A stretch of 64,000 nt of DNA from Siniperca chuatsi (GCF_020085105.1 NC_058063.1:17516262-17580261); one strand, 5' to 3'; shown: positions 10,263-22,768, counted from the first letter of the stretch. Numbers and translations: made by a program. The notes: a model not told the origin generated them from the letters alone.

Positions 10263-11932
10263 GAATACTACTGCTGTTGTATTACACTGTCACAGCCCAG
10301 CTCTTAGACTGGGACAAAAAACAGGAAACACTGGGGTATACTAAATAATAAAGTAATTTATTCACAACAAAATAATCAAAACAAATCCAAAAATAGGTGG
10401 GAGGAATCTGTAAAGCCAGTACTGTAGGGAGTGAGTGAGTGAGTGAACACTGGAAAGGAGAGCTTCCAACAGACACAAAACAGAGCAACACCCCGGCTGA
10501 AATACCAAGTCTTTAGGGAGTCCTGACAGGTATGCGTCACGGTCGAAGCCTAACAGCACATACACAGACTGCACCGAAACCTAAATAGTCCTATTTGCCA
10601 ACACACACACCTGTAAAACAAACACTGATATTTTCATTTAAATCCTGAGTATCAAGATTGCCTAGACACTTTGCATTCATGTCCAATTGGTGAGACGGCT
10701 TTTGGAAAAGCCTGATCAAAAACGTCAGTACACCTGTATTGTTCTCACCCGCACTGACAATACCACCTGTCACTTCTCAAAACATATCATATTCACTATT
10801 ATGTAAGTTGATCCTGGTGCTTGTGACACAGTAGTACATTCAGTACATTCAGATCAGCAGTACAGTATGTCCTTAACCAGAGTCAAAACAATTTGTACAG
10901 GTAAGGTTGGGCAAAAGTTTTTTTAACCTCATGAATACATTATTGTTTCCTACATTACATACATGTTTATCTTCACTACATATTTATATTACAGCAGCCG
11001 GACAGGGAGCCAGCGATGGGATGACTGGCAGAGGGGGGACAGAGAGTCATAGGAGGCCGGCGCCGAAGACGAAGGCTGGGACCTTCTGGAGGCTGGCGGC
11101 AAAGACGGCGGCGGGGACCCTCTGGAGGCTTGAGGTGAAGACGGGCGGCGACCCTCTGGAACCTGGCGGCGAAGGTGGGGACCCTCTGGAACCTGGCGGC
11201 GAAGGCGGGAACCCGCTGGAGGCCTGCAGTGAAGGCGGAGCCATCTGGAGGCTGGCGAACAGATTTAGAAATGTGTTGATTCAACTTTATGGTCATCTTG
11301 GAGGCTGCAGTTTGTTGTGCTGTTGCACTGTATTGTTTTATACTGACAGGTGTTTCTATTATTTTGTCCACCCCATTTATATCAATGAGGGTAGGCCAAA
11401 TAACAGAAACACCTCTCTGCATAATGCAATGCAGTTAAACTACATATATATTCTATTTAGAGTGCTACATTTATCATATAAAACTTTGTCCTTCGCCCTC
11501 CGCGGTGGTCTCATCCTTCGAGCTCGGGTCCTCTACCAGAGGCCTGGGAGCTTGAGGGTTCTGCGCAGTATCTTTGCTGTTCCTAGTACTGCACTCTTCT
11601 GGACCGAGATGTCTGGTGTTCTTCCAGGGATCTGCTGTAGCCACTCCTCCAGTTTGGGGTCACTGCCCCGAGTGCGCCCAGATGACCACGGGCACCACTG
11701 TTGCCTTCACCTTCCAGGTCTTCTCAGCTCTTCTCTGAGCCCTTGGTATTTCTCTAGTTTCTCGTGTTCCTTTTTCCTGATGTTGCCATCGCTTGGTATT
11801 GCCACGTCAACCACAATGGCTTTCCTCTGCTGTTTGTCAACCACCACGATGTCAGGCTGGTTCGCCATTACCATTCTGTCAGTCTGAATCTGGAAGTCCC
11901 ACAGGATCTTGGCTTGGTCATTCTCTACCACC
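9835..11932. repeat. Tandem duplication within unit 1, second copy
   Basis: A near-identical repeat of 7742-9834 that runs on into the full Rex6 element. Compared with the first copy it has a longer (TA)n tract and several single-base losses in homopolymers and GC-rich runs. Confidence 0.85.
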
Positions 11933-14852
11933 TTTGGAGTTGTTTCCCACTTTGACCTCGGGGTTTCCAGTCCATACTCAGTGCAGATGTTCCTGTACAC
12001 TATGCCAGCTACTTGGTTATGGCGTTCCATGTATGCTTTTCCTGCCAGCATCTTACACCCTGCCGTTATGTGCTGGATTGTCTCAGGGGCCTCTTTGCAC
12101 AGCCTACACCTTGGGTCTTGTCTGGTGTGGTAGATCTGGGCCTCTATTGCTCTGGTGCTCAGGGCCTGCTCCTGTGCAGCCATGATGAGTGCCTCTGTGC
12201 TGTCCTTCAGTCCAGCCCGCTCTAGCCATTGGTAGGACTTCTTGATATCAGCCACTTCAGTTATGTTCCGGTGGTACATCCCGTGTAGGGGTTTGTCCTC
12301 CCATGATGGTCCTTCCTCCAGCACGTCTTCCTCTGTTCCCCATTGCCTGAGACATTCCCTGAGCACGTCATCTGTTGGGGCCTTATCTTGGATGTACTTG
12401 TGGATCTTGGATGTTTCATCCTGGATAGTGGCTCTCACACTCACTAGTCCACGGCCGCCTTCCTTACGGCTAACGTACAGTCTCAGGGTGCTGGATTTGG
12501 GATGGAACCCTCCATGCATGGTGAGGAGCTTTCGCGTCTTAACGTCTGTGGTCTGTATCTCTTCCTTTGGCCACCTTATTATTCCCGCAGGGTATCTGAT
12601 CACTGGCAGGGCGTAGCTGTTTATTGCCTGGGCCTTGTTCTTGCCATTGAGCTGACTTCTTAGGACTTGCCTTACTCGTTGGAGGTATTTGGCCGTTGCT
12701 GTCTTCCTTGTCGCCTCTCCGAGGTTGCCATTTTCCTGTGGTATTCCAAGGTACTTGTAACCATCCTCAATGTCTGCTATTGTTCCTTCTGGGAGTGAGA
12801 CCCCTTCTGTTTGGACTACCTTCCCTCTCTTTGTCACCATTCGACTGAACTTCTCAAGCCCGAATGACATCCCAATGTCAGAGCTGTAGATCCTGGTGGT
12901 GTGGCTCAGTGGGTCGATGTCCCGCTCGCTCTTAGCGTATAGCTTGATGTCATCCATGTAGAGGAGGTGACTGATGGTGGCCCCGTTCCTGAGTCGGTAT
13001 CCATAGCCAGTCTTGTTGATTATTTGGCTGAGGGGGTTCAGACCTATGCAGAACAGCAGTGGGGACAGAGCATCTCCTTGGTATATGCCACATTTGATGG
13101 ATACTTGTGCAAGTGGCTTGCCATTGGCCTCAGGGGTGGTTTTCCACAGCCTCATCGAGTTTGCAATGAAGTCTCTTAGAGTCCTGTTGATGTTGTACAT
13201 CTCTAAGCATTCAGTGATCCATGTGTGCGGCATTGAGTCATATGCTTTCTTGTAATCAATCCAGGAAGTGCACAGGTTGGTGTGTCGGGCTCTGCAGTCT
13301 TGGGTGACTGTTCTGTCAACCAGGAGTTGGTGTTTGGCTCCTCTGGTTCCTCTGCCAATGCCCTTCTGTGCTTTGCTGATGTATTGATCCATGTGTCCAC
13401 TTATCTTAGCCGCGATGATGCCTGACATGAGCTTCCATGTTGTGGAGAGACAGGTTGTTGGCCGATAGTTGGATGGGACTGTACCCTTTGCGGGATCCTT
13501 CAGGATCAGGATTGTGCGCCCTTCGGTAAGCCATTCAGGGTGCGTCCCATCTCTTAGCAGCTGGTTCATTTGTGCTGCTAGGCGCTCATGGAGTGCAGTG
13601 AGCTTCTTTAGCCAGTAGGTGTGGATCCTGTCAGGGCCCGGTGCTGTCCAGTTCTTCATACCTGAGACTCTTTCTTGGATGTCTGCCGCTGTGATGGTGA
13701 CTGGATTCTGTTCAGGGAGGTTGCTGTGGTCCTTTCTCAGAGCCGCCAGCCACTGTGCATCACTGTTGTGTGATGCCTCCCTCTCCATATACTTTTCCAG
13801 TACTGCTCCGTTTCCAGCCTTGGTGGGTCTGCTCTGCTGTTATTACCCTGCCATTGAGCGTACACTTTCGCAGGTTGAGTTGCGAACAGCCGGTTTATTC
13901 TTCTGGCTTCATTATCTCTCGTGTATCTCTTTAGGCGGATGGCCAAGGCTTGGAGCCTTTGTTTGGCAGTTTCGAGTGCTTCAGGTATGGGCATCTGGTT
14001 GTACTTCTTGGGTACTTGCTTTCTCATTGCACCTCTCTCAGCCTCTGTCAGTTGGCTCACTTCTCTCCGGGCCTCCTTGATTTTTGCCTCCAACCTTCGT
14101 TTCCATGGTGGGTACTGTCTCTCATGGCTCCCATGGTTGCTCTTGTAGCCAAGCATCTCTAGGATCACTGCTGCTGAGGCGTATATCAGCTCATTGGTTT
14201 CAGTGATGGTTGTGGTAGGGATCGCTCTCAATGCTGCATTCACATCTTCTAGGAGACTTTCTGATGGTACTTCACTTAGCCGTTGTAGTTGGCGTCGGGG
14301 TTGCCTTGTATTCATCCTCGCCATGATCTTATCTTTCAGGTCAGTCGCTGCCTCGTTCAGCGTGATTTCTCTTGGGGCTTCGTACCCAATCTCTGGTTGG
14401 GGAGCTGCTGGTTGCTCCCCTCTGACCTGTAGTCCTGGCTCCCCCTTGCCGTAGCATTTGTGTTGTATCTCGTCAATCTCAAGTTGTGATAGCAGTTGCC
14501 GCTTGTGGATGTTGGAACACTGAGCTACTAATTGCTTCGCTGTAAGCCTTGATTGTGGGTTTCGAAGTAACCATTCATCTCACATCCTGTGCATGTAACC
14601 CCTCTGACTAGGGTTACTGGAGTAGTAGCATTCCAACAGAGCCTTATTATCGCATCTCGCCCATCTCCGTCGTGTTCCAGTAGCCCATTTGTCGTCTCGA
14701 TGCCCTGGTTCCCCAACACCTGACGGAGACCTTGTTTGGCTGGGCGACGTCTGAGCCTGCATGTCATATATTCCATTGTCACTCATCATCATCATGAGGT
14801 AGGCAGCAGCGTGAAGGGTCTTGCCTAAGGACCCACACTGGATCACACACTG
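11475..14852 (-). mobile_element. Rex6-type non-LTR retrotransposon (R4 clade), copy A
   Basis: A near full-length element with one long reading frame from about 14846 to the stop at 11533 (about 1100 codons). Visible parts in order are an N-terminal region with RRRWARCDNKALLECYYSSN; a reverse transcriptase with GPDRIHTYWLK, STTWKLMSGIIAAK and the catalytic LLYMDDIKLYAKSE; a CRLCKEAPETIQHITAGC zinc finger; and a restriction-like endonuclease with PDIVVVDKQ and VVDVAIP. That order, with no AP endonuclease, fits the R4/Rex6 clade. The frame is broken by a TGA after YMHRM (near 14580, shared with copy B), by a one-base loss near 13789 and by further single-base changes near 11660 and 11720. It is inserted in a (TA)n tract. 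Confidence 0.88.
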
Positions 14853-14876
14853 TATATATATATATATATATATATA
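14853..14876. repeat. (TA)n at the 5' junction of Rex6 copy A
   Basis: The remaining part of the target microsatellite, followed by ggaatactactgctg as at the empty sites. Confidence 0.9.
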
Positions 14877-15719
14877 GGAATACTACTGCTGTTGTATTAC
14901 ACTGTCACAGCCCAGCTCTTAGACTGGGACAAAAAACAGGAAACACTGGGGTATACTAAATAATAAAGTAATTTATTTACAACAAAATAATCAAAACAAA
15001 TCCAAAAAATAGGTGGGAGGAATCTGTAAAGCCAGTACTGTAGGGAGTGAGTGAGTGAGTGAACACAAGAAAGGAAAGCTTCCAACAGACACAAAACAGA
15101 GCAACACCCCCGGCTGAAATACCAAGTCTTTAGGGAGTCCTGACAGGTATGCGTCACGGTCGAAGCCTAACAGCACATACACAGACTGCACCAAAACCTA
15201 AATAGTCCTATTTGACAACACACATACCTGTAAAACAAACACTGATATTTTCATTTAAATCCTGAGTATCAAGATTGCCTAGACACTTTGCATTCATGTC
15301 CAATTGGTGAGACGGCTTTTGGAAAAACCTGATCAAAAACGTCCGGTACACCTGTATTGTTCTCACCCTTTTCTGACAATACCACCTGTCACTTCTCAAA
15401 ACATATCATATTCACTATTATGTAAGTTGATCCTGGTGCTTGTGACACAGTAGTACATTCAGTACATTCAGATCAGCAGTACAGTATGTCCTTAACCAGA
15501 GTCAAAACAATTTGTACAGGTAAGGTTGGGCAAAAGTGTTTTTTTTAACCTCATGAATACATTATTGTTTCCGACATTAGATACATGTTTATCTTCACCA
15601 CATATTTATATTATTCTTGTAAATTTCTGTACCGACTATAAGTGAATATTGTATTGTGTAAAAACTAATTTAAAGAGATTATACTAATGTTGTTTTGTGT
15701 ACTTAGATTCTAAACGTAT

Positions 15720-16716
15720 ACTGTACATAAGGAAATGCAGGAAACCCCCTGGAGGTATACGGCGACCACGGGAGCCATCTGGAGGCCGGCGAACCAGATC
15801 AGGGGTCGATGGAGCAGCCGGACAGGGAGCTGGCGACGGAGCAGCCGGACAGCGAGCCAGTGACGGGATGACTGGCAGAGGGGGGACAGAGAGTCATAGG
15901 AGGCCGGCGCCGAAGATGAAGGCTGGGACCTTCTGGAGGCTGGCGGCGAAGACGAATGTGGGGACCCTCTGGAGGCTTGAGGTGAAGACGAAGGCGGCGA
16001 CCCTCTGGAACCTGGCGGCGAAGGTGGGGACCCTCTGGAACCTGGCGGCGGCGGCGGAACCCGCTGGAGGCCTGCAGTGAAGGCGGGAGCCATCTGGAGG
16101 CTGGCGAACCAGATCAGGGGTCGATGGAGCAGCAGGACAGGGAGCTGGCGACGGAGCAGCCGGACAGTGAGCCGGTGATGGGATGACTGGCAGAGGAGCG
16201 AGCTGGACCAGTGGTGTCCAAGAGTCCGGATCCTGCCACTCTGGCCGAGAAGGAGGGTACGGCTGCTGCTGTGACCCAGCCGATGGTTCAGCAGCTTGTT
16301 GCGACCCAGCAGTCGGTCCTGCGGTGTGCCGCGATCCAACCGAGAAAGGAGGCGACTGTGATATAGCAGGGAGTCTGAGGAGCTGCTGTGATCCAGCCGG
16401 GGAAGGAGTCGAATGCGATCTAGCAGGGAGTCCGGGGAGCTGCTGCGATCCAGCCGAGAAGGGAGTCGACTGCGATCCAGCAGCTCCCTGCTGGATCGCA
16501 GTCGACTCCGGGCCCGGGAGCTGCTGCGGCCCGGCGGAGAGTCCGGGGGCGAGGAGCTGCTGCCATCCTGCAGGGGGTGCTGGCTGCTGCAATGGAAGTG
16601 ATGACTGGAGTGGGTGTGGGTGGATTGGTGGAGAGTACCAACGGAGACAATCCACCTGCTCTTGAATGGGGTCCGTGGAGCTCGGGCTGTAATCCTTCGG
16701 TGTGGGTACGATCTTC
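15720..16716 (-). mobile_element. LTR-retrotransposon leader/gag-type fossil, unit 1
   Basis: GC-rich sequence directly downstream (minus strand) of the LTR at 16717-17031. It is made largely of two minisatellites and would encode a Pro/Gln/Ser-rich low-complexity product. No protease, reverse transcriptase or integrase is present, and no second matching LTR is seen, so this is a broken remnant. A near-identical copy is at 31490-32463, and the two were duplicated with the unit. The family is probably Gypsy-like, judged only from LTR form. Confidence 0.5.
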
Positions 16717-17031
16717 TGTTACGGACAGACAGGCAGGAGACACTGATACAGAAACAGATGGCTCTTTATTGGGTTACAGCCAGAGCAGACAGGTATGCAG
16801 GTAAGCTCACAACCAGACGATGACGTACGGAGACGGGGAAACACACTGGAGTGGAATATAGGAGTCGTAGAGAATCCCATGTAGAGTACTTCGTAAAACG
16901 AAATCGGACAACTGGCTGAGGTGAGTGATGTACTTTTATCCTGGCTGTGATTAGGTGCTGATGGGGAGCAGGAGTGTGATAGGGTGCAGGTGTGTGATTA
17001 ATTGATAGTGGAGCCTGGCGTGTCTGTGACA
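16717..17031 (-). mobile_element. LTR fossil, 315 bp, unit 1
   Basis: On the minus strand it begins TGTCACAGACACGCC, has a GGATAAAAGTAC TATA-type box, a CCCAATAAAGAG poly(A) signal and ends CTGTCCGTAACA: the TG...CA ends and signal order of an LTR. The same LTR, also 315 bp, is at 32464-32778. Target-site repeats cannot be checked because the far end of the element is lost. Confidence 0.7.
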
Positions 17032-17610
17032 CTTTGCAGCTGAAACATCTATTAATGTTCTAGCTTATACAAATTGCAAAATAATGAAGTCAACATTAAT
17101 TAAACATATACTATAAATAGTTAAAAAATACTTAAGCAGAATTTAAACTTATGTTAAATACATACAAAAACGACAAACGAATTGTCCTTAAATGGGCGAG
17201 AATTCAAAATGACACATTTTCACAGTTTTTATATTTCAAAACATGGCTTTTATTTTCAGTTTCACAGTTTGTATCTCATAGCCCATTTGGGCTATGGAAT
17301 AAAGTTTTGCAATGTCTTCAACAATATTTAAAGCATTTTATTCAAAGAAAGAATAATAAAGATTCAATGAAAACAATTCATGTTGTGAGAAATAGCATCA
17401 TGTATTCTGCAGAGTGTTGCTGTGTTATTAAAAACAGAAATAACTGATGAATTTCGGCCTGTTGCAAGTCAGTGTCGAATACTGTTACAGTACAATAAAT
17501 GTGTTTAAACCAAAATAGGTTCAAAAATGTTCTTGATCTAAAAAAAGAACAAAAATATCTGTTTTTAACATCATCCTTTCTAATGACACATCACACATCT
17601 GACTCAATGA
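17032..17610. other. Spacer downstream of TRIM copy 2
   Basis: AT-rich DNA after the TRIM copy 2 stop. It contains several aataaa-like signals on the minus strand and probably includes the 3' UTR. The same sequence is at 32779-33366. No separate gene is seen. Confidence 0.45.
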
Positions 17611-20361
17611 TTATGTCCTGTCCTTCCCTGACCCTTCCCTCAAGAGGACAGATAATGAGCGGGCGGCGTTCTTTCCATTTTCTTGAACACAGGGGTTAAA
17701 GTATGGGTAGAGAGGCTCAGAGAAGTGACACCCGCTGTAAGCGTAAATGAGTGTCTTTGCTTCTGCGTCGTAGAAAGACACCGACCCTTCCTCGTAGTCC
17801 AGGAAGATACCGACTTTCTGGGGGTTTCCTGGCATTTGAGGGTGACGGAGGGGCCGGCGCAGGCGCTGAGACTGCCACCTTTTTAGCCGGCAGATCGCCC
17901 AGTAACCGCTGTCGGGACGAATAGTGATGGCCCCCTTCCTGTTGATGGACTCTCTAGCCACGCCAAGATCCCAGTCAGTTTTATGTCCAACCTGAAACAC
18001 AACGTACAAAAATACAAAGTCAGACACACCAAACACTTTCAAACAACCAGCTCAGACATGCATATGACAGCGGAAAATTATTTTTAGGCTTTTTCTGTAC
18101 AGTATCATGTTAAATGTAATGTGTTACTCCAACTGAAAATTTTGAGCTTAAAGTGTGTTTTCTTGTTTCTGAGCTCCTACCTGAACCACCCAGTAGCGTC
18201 TTCCAGATGTGAAGCTTTGTTTCCCCAAAACGCAGACGCAGGAGTCAAATCGTTGAGGATTGTCTGGGAGCGGGGCCTTCTGGCTGCTGAGGCTCACCTG
18301 TGGATCAATGAAATCATGGTTATCATCGTCATCTTCATCATATTGAACATTGGCCTGATTAGCAACACTGTCGTTGTCACCGCTACCAATTAATTGCCTT
18401 ATCATGTTTTACATGTCCTGCTGAGAAACTATTCTGAAGAACTACTAGTTTCCTAAGGCGACTGTGCTCTTCACACATTTAAGTCAATGATCGTACAATC
18501 AGACAATACCTTCTTTCTGTCTGGAGACAGGACCAGCCAGCCTGAAGCAGTCTCGGGGTCCAGAGTGACATCGACTGCAGAAACAAAGAAGAAAAACAGT
18601 GAGTCGGATAATAAAAACGGGTACTAATAAAGGTTAACCTATGTTATTGAAATAAGCAATGGATGTATGATTGTGAACATACCTGCATATTGATCCATCT
18701 TGTCTGCTTCTGCAAAAACGGAGAAACGAAAAGGTTGATTTCATGCATTGATTTTCACAATCTATCGCTCGAATCTTTGGTCATTTTGTGAAGTAGATAA
18801 AGATTTTCAGCCAAAAGACTACTGACCTTCTGCAGACAGTTTGTTCCCAAGTTCCTGGCAGATGTCCACCAGCTTAGAGACAGCTCTCCTCACTGTCCCC
18901 ATGCAGTTATCTGAGTGGACTGCCACCTCAGACCAGTCTTTAGTGGATGGGAGTTTACTTAGAGATGGGAAGCTCTAAAATAGGGAAGACACATGGGGTT
19001 TCTCATGAGTTCTTGAAATGCTGACGCAGCACAGAAATGTTGAAATGCAGTTCAGGTATCTAACCTGTAGGAGGTGAAGAGGGTGGTGAGTGAGCTCCAG
19101 GTGCTGCAGCTCGCTGCTCCTCGTCTGCAGTTGGTTGATTTCCTGCTCCAGCTCGACCAGCAGCTCCTCGGCTCTCCTCTCAGCTTCTCCCTGCCTCTCC
19201 TCGAGCTCCTCGACCAGCCCGGCCTGTTGTCTCTCAATGGCGGTTATCAGCAGGGTGCAGACCTGAGCGCTGCTCTGTATCTCTCTCTCTGTGATTTTCT
19301 GTCGATTGAAACAATAGAACATGTAAATTTACAGATAAAAAACAGACACACCTGAGCAGTTAACTCTTTTTGAACATGCATCCAGACAACAATGCCGGCC
19401 TTACTTTGCTGAGATCCACTGAATTTTTTATCTGCTCCATTTTGCTCAGTCTGGCGTGGATCATCTGTTGAATGTCGGCCTTCGTCTCCCTCAAATGCAT
19501 CTGCAAAAGGTTAGAAGATATAACATTTTGGTTTAATGGCTTCAAGGGAAAATATGTTGACTGGGTGACTGAGTTCATTTTCTCACTTAAAAATGACAAA
19601 ATACAGAAACAATAAAATAAACTTTTCCTCACCTTGATCCTCTTGCTCTCCTTCTCCATGGGGACGGTCTCATGGTGTTTATGGTGCCTCTCTGTGCAAC
19701 TCACGCACACAGGCGTCTGGTCGTTCTTGCAGAACATCATCAGCGGCTTGTTGTGATTTCTGCAGAGCTGACCGGTGGGGAAGGTGGCCGGATCCCTCAG
19801 CCGGTGTCTCTGCAGGGCTGGATCCCTCAGGTGTGGTGTGAGGTGAAGCTCACAGTAAGACACCTGACACACGAGGCACGACTTGACCGCTGTTGACTCG
19901 TTTCCCTGGCAGATGTCACAGGGAACTTCGTCAGCCTCGAAGAGTTGGTTTGGGGAATGTTTCACAACGTCGACATCCTCCTCTTGTGTTTTTGTGGGCA
20001 GCAGAGACCTTTTGATTTGAATTCACTTCTGTTAAATCTCAATTCAATTCAAATATTTAGCTTTTTTATATGATTTGCAATCATCCGAAAGAACCAGAAT
20101 GCTTCAAAAAGTAATAAAGAGATTCAAAACAAACCTTGTAAAGATTTCAATGATTTCAGCAAATCCTCGGTTGATCCTGAGTTCTGGACGTTTTCTGAAT
20201 GTCTCTTTGCACAGCGGACACTCCGACTTGTCCTTCATGTCCCAGAAGCCTTCGATGCAGTCCAGGCAAAAGTTGTGTCCACATGGGATGGAGACAGGGT
20301 TGTTGTAGGTGTCCAGACATATGCAGCACCTGAACTGCACATCATACGGCACGGAGGCCAT
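17611..20361 (-). CDS. TRIM copy 2: complete bloodthirsty-type TRIM E3 ubiquitin ligase, 556 residues
   Basis: Nine coding exons with AG/GT borders: 20135-20361, 19633-20008, 19405-19500, 19065-19298, 18827-18974, 18683-18709, 18510-18574, 18181-18297 and 17611-17991. They sum to 1671 bp with no in-frame stop. Domains: RING (residues 12-55), B-box 1 (from 106), B-box 2 (about 153-190), coiled coil (about 200-330), PRY from [13 protein letters not shown] (about 370), then SPRY with [16 protein letters not shown] and the late [16 protein letters not shown]. The predicted role is ubiquitin transfer, with SPRY as ligand-binding module. Compared with copy 4 and the family, about 23 residues after GYWAICRLK are read in another frame, because one base is gained near 17881 and one lost near 17820. 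The C-terminal tail ([17 protein letters not shown]) is also in a shifted frame. The protein is open but its SPRY face is altered. Confidence 0.9.
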
Positions 20362-21256
20362 GTTCCTGGCTGGAAAAAACACATTATATTACTTAAACAT
20401 GGAACACAGGGAAACAGATACTCACTATTACTCACTTGTCATAGCATCAGAATGATTTGCAATTAATGACAATGACACAAGGAAAATAGAGCTTCTCCAG
20501 GATTGCACCACACCGATGACGAATTGTTTTTGAATAAGACAGATAAATCTAACACTGACCAATATTAAGCTACTCCTCAAAACGCTGCTCATTGCATGCT
20601 ACAAATAAATGAGCACTATAATAATAATATTAACATAGCTGGTGATAATTTAATGACCAGTTGGTGCTTGCCAAGAAATAGTGGATCGCTCTAAAACAGC
20701 TATTCAATTCATCAGACACTGCTACTCATTGCCAGCTCTGTTAGACAGTTAGTAGATTTAGGTGACTACTTAGTGGTCACTATAGGTGTTTAAATAATAA
20801 ATCAAATTGTGTAGACCAAAGTTTGGCAAAATTATTCTTTGTAGCTTGCAACATGTTGCAAAGACAGAAGTTAGAAAAATCAAACACTTAATGACAAAGG
20901 ATTTCAAGTAACTAAATAACGATTGCAAATATTGCAATAAAAGTAGAAGTTGCAGAATCCTTGTCTTATATACTTTATATATCTGTCATATCACTGTTAT
21001 TTACAACATTTAAGTCTTTAGTAATTATGATCACCTGGAAAAATCTGAATAAAGATTAAACTAATGCCATAAAGCCTGTTTTATTTGGTCAGTCCTTAGT
21101 TATTTCTAATCATAGATACCATTAATGTAATGAATTCTACGTTCTACACTTTTCTTGTTGCAGTAGTCAACCCTCTTACCTGTTTGGGTTGTCATGTCGA
21201 GTGTCCTGATTGTCCTCACAGATGCAGCACATACTGCAGATGCAGAGTGCAGGAAG

Positions 21257-21264
21257 TTTATATA
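21257..21264 (-). promoter_or_regulatory. TATA box of TRIM copy 2
   Basis: The TATATAAA motif and the following leader-exon donor (AACAG then GTAAGAGG) are the same as in copy 1. Confidence 0.5.
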
Positions 21265-21807
21265 CTCACTCACAGTCACTGCCTGTTTGCAGTGGGTTAG
21301 TCACTCTGTCTGTTTACCGTTTAGCTCCTCCTGCAGGTTTTAGAACATCACTCATTCAGTCAGGTATTTGTCTGCTGCTTTGGCTACACCGTGTTCTGTA
21401 AATTTTACCCTGAGGTCACATCGTCGTGCTCAGCTGGAGCAAAGTTGTTTCAGGAAAGTGTACAAAGTTTTGTCGTCTTACTGTAACATACTGTGTCATA
21501 ATTTCCAGCTGTGTACATGTTTGAGCAAAAGCCAAAATGTGATCATCTAATTGCTCAGGATAATAAATGTGTGTGTGGAAAATGTAGAAAACCACCTGAG
21601 ATAATAATAACATGTACAAAAATGTCAGCAAGCTACAATGTGCCATGTGCTCTTCTTGTGGACCATCATGTGAGTGTATCCTGATTTAATATGTATTATT
21701 CCCTTTTTTATTTAAGTTATTTCACATTATACAGGCAAAGTTTGGGCAATTTTTCCATCTTGAAATCAGTCCAGAGATATGAGAATAAATGAATTAAGTT
21801 TTTATTA

Positions 21808-21860
<53 letters not shown>

Positions 21861-21944
21861 AAGGTCAGCTAATCCACACTGTCTTATGACTCTAATTTAA
21901 GAAGAAGTTCCTCTGACATCAGAAATACAGTTAAACATTTTTAT

Positions 21945-22110
21945 TGTCCAAACTGAGAGTGTGGGAGGAAACCGGAGCACCCGGAGTAAACCCACGCCGA
22001 CACAGGGAGAAACTCCACACAGCAACAAGAGTCGGGGCCGGTGTGACCCTGACCTTGATTCTGTGGGGCCACAGTGTTAACAACTGAGCCACTGTGCGGC
22101 CCTATAGTCT
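21945..22110 (-). repeat. Dispersed fish repeat, unit 2 copy
   Basis: Counterpart of 3826-3997, in the same place just 3' of the anchored-protein gene. Confidence 0.5.
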
Positions 22111-22174
22111 TCTGACTGTGGACATTGCTGCAATGTTGCAAACCTCCTCCACCTGCGGCTGCTGGTGTGCTGCT

Positions 22175-22768
22175 TTATATAATGAGAGCAATTAGAACAA
22201 ATGCAGCTATTAAACATACGTGGAAAGCAACGGCCTGGAGCACATCCTTCCAGGAACTGCGGGAGGCAGCTTTCTTTGCGAGCCAAGCAGGAAAGTCTTT
22301 GATTTGAGCCTGCAAAGACTGGACGAGGGCTGCGTCCACAACTGGATCCTGTAATACTATTACAGACTCCAGCAGGCGCCTCCCGCAGAACTTCTTCTGC
22401 AGGTCCTTCACCACAGCCTTGCAGACTCTCTTGGTGTTCTTCACCTCCGGGCAGAAGCCTTCAGTGACAGTGAGTCCCTCCATCGTCTGGTTTACCAGGT
22501 GTCTGATGTGGGAGACCCACTCCTCCTGGCTGCGGTTCTGGAGAGCGTGACACTTAATCAACACTCTCGTCGTCAGCAGGGTAACAAACCACCGGAGCTG
22601 GGTCTCACTTTCTGCCTCGGTTGTCGAATCACAGCCAGAGGCAGAAGGATCAGCAGACTCCGGGGATGTTTGAGATCGGTCCATGGTGTCCCCAGAGTTG
22701 ATTTGCTTCTGTAGGCAATCCTCTGGTGTATCTTCTTGAGATACGGCACTTTTTTGTGGTTCTTCCAT
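22175..22768 (-). CDS. Unknown 197-residue tail-anchored protein, copy 2
   Basis: The reading frame has the same length and the same predicted sequence as the copy at 4061-4654, including the acidic N-terminus, the helical middle and the C-terminal hydrophobic anchor. Flanking microsatellites have changed length between the units while this frame has not. That suggests either a very recent duplication or constraint. The gene sits upstream of TRIM copy 2 in the same orientation. Function is unknown. Confidence 0.65.
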   Translation of the reverse strand: MEEPQKSAVSQEDTPEDCLQKQINSGDTMDRSQTSPESADPSASGCDSTTEAESETQLRWFVTLLTTRVLIKCHALQNRSQEEWVSHIRHLVNQTMEGLTVTEGFCPEVKNTKRVCKAVVKDLQKKFCGRRLLESVIVLQDPVVDAALVQSLQAQIKDFPAWLAKKAASRSSWKDVLQAVAFHVCLIAAFVLIALII

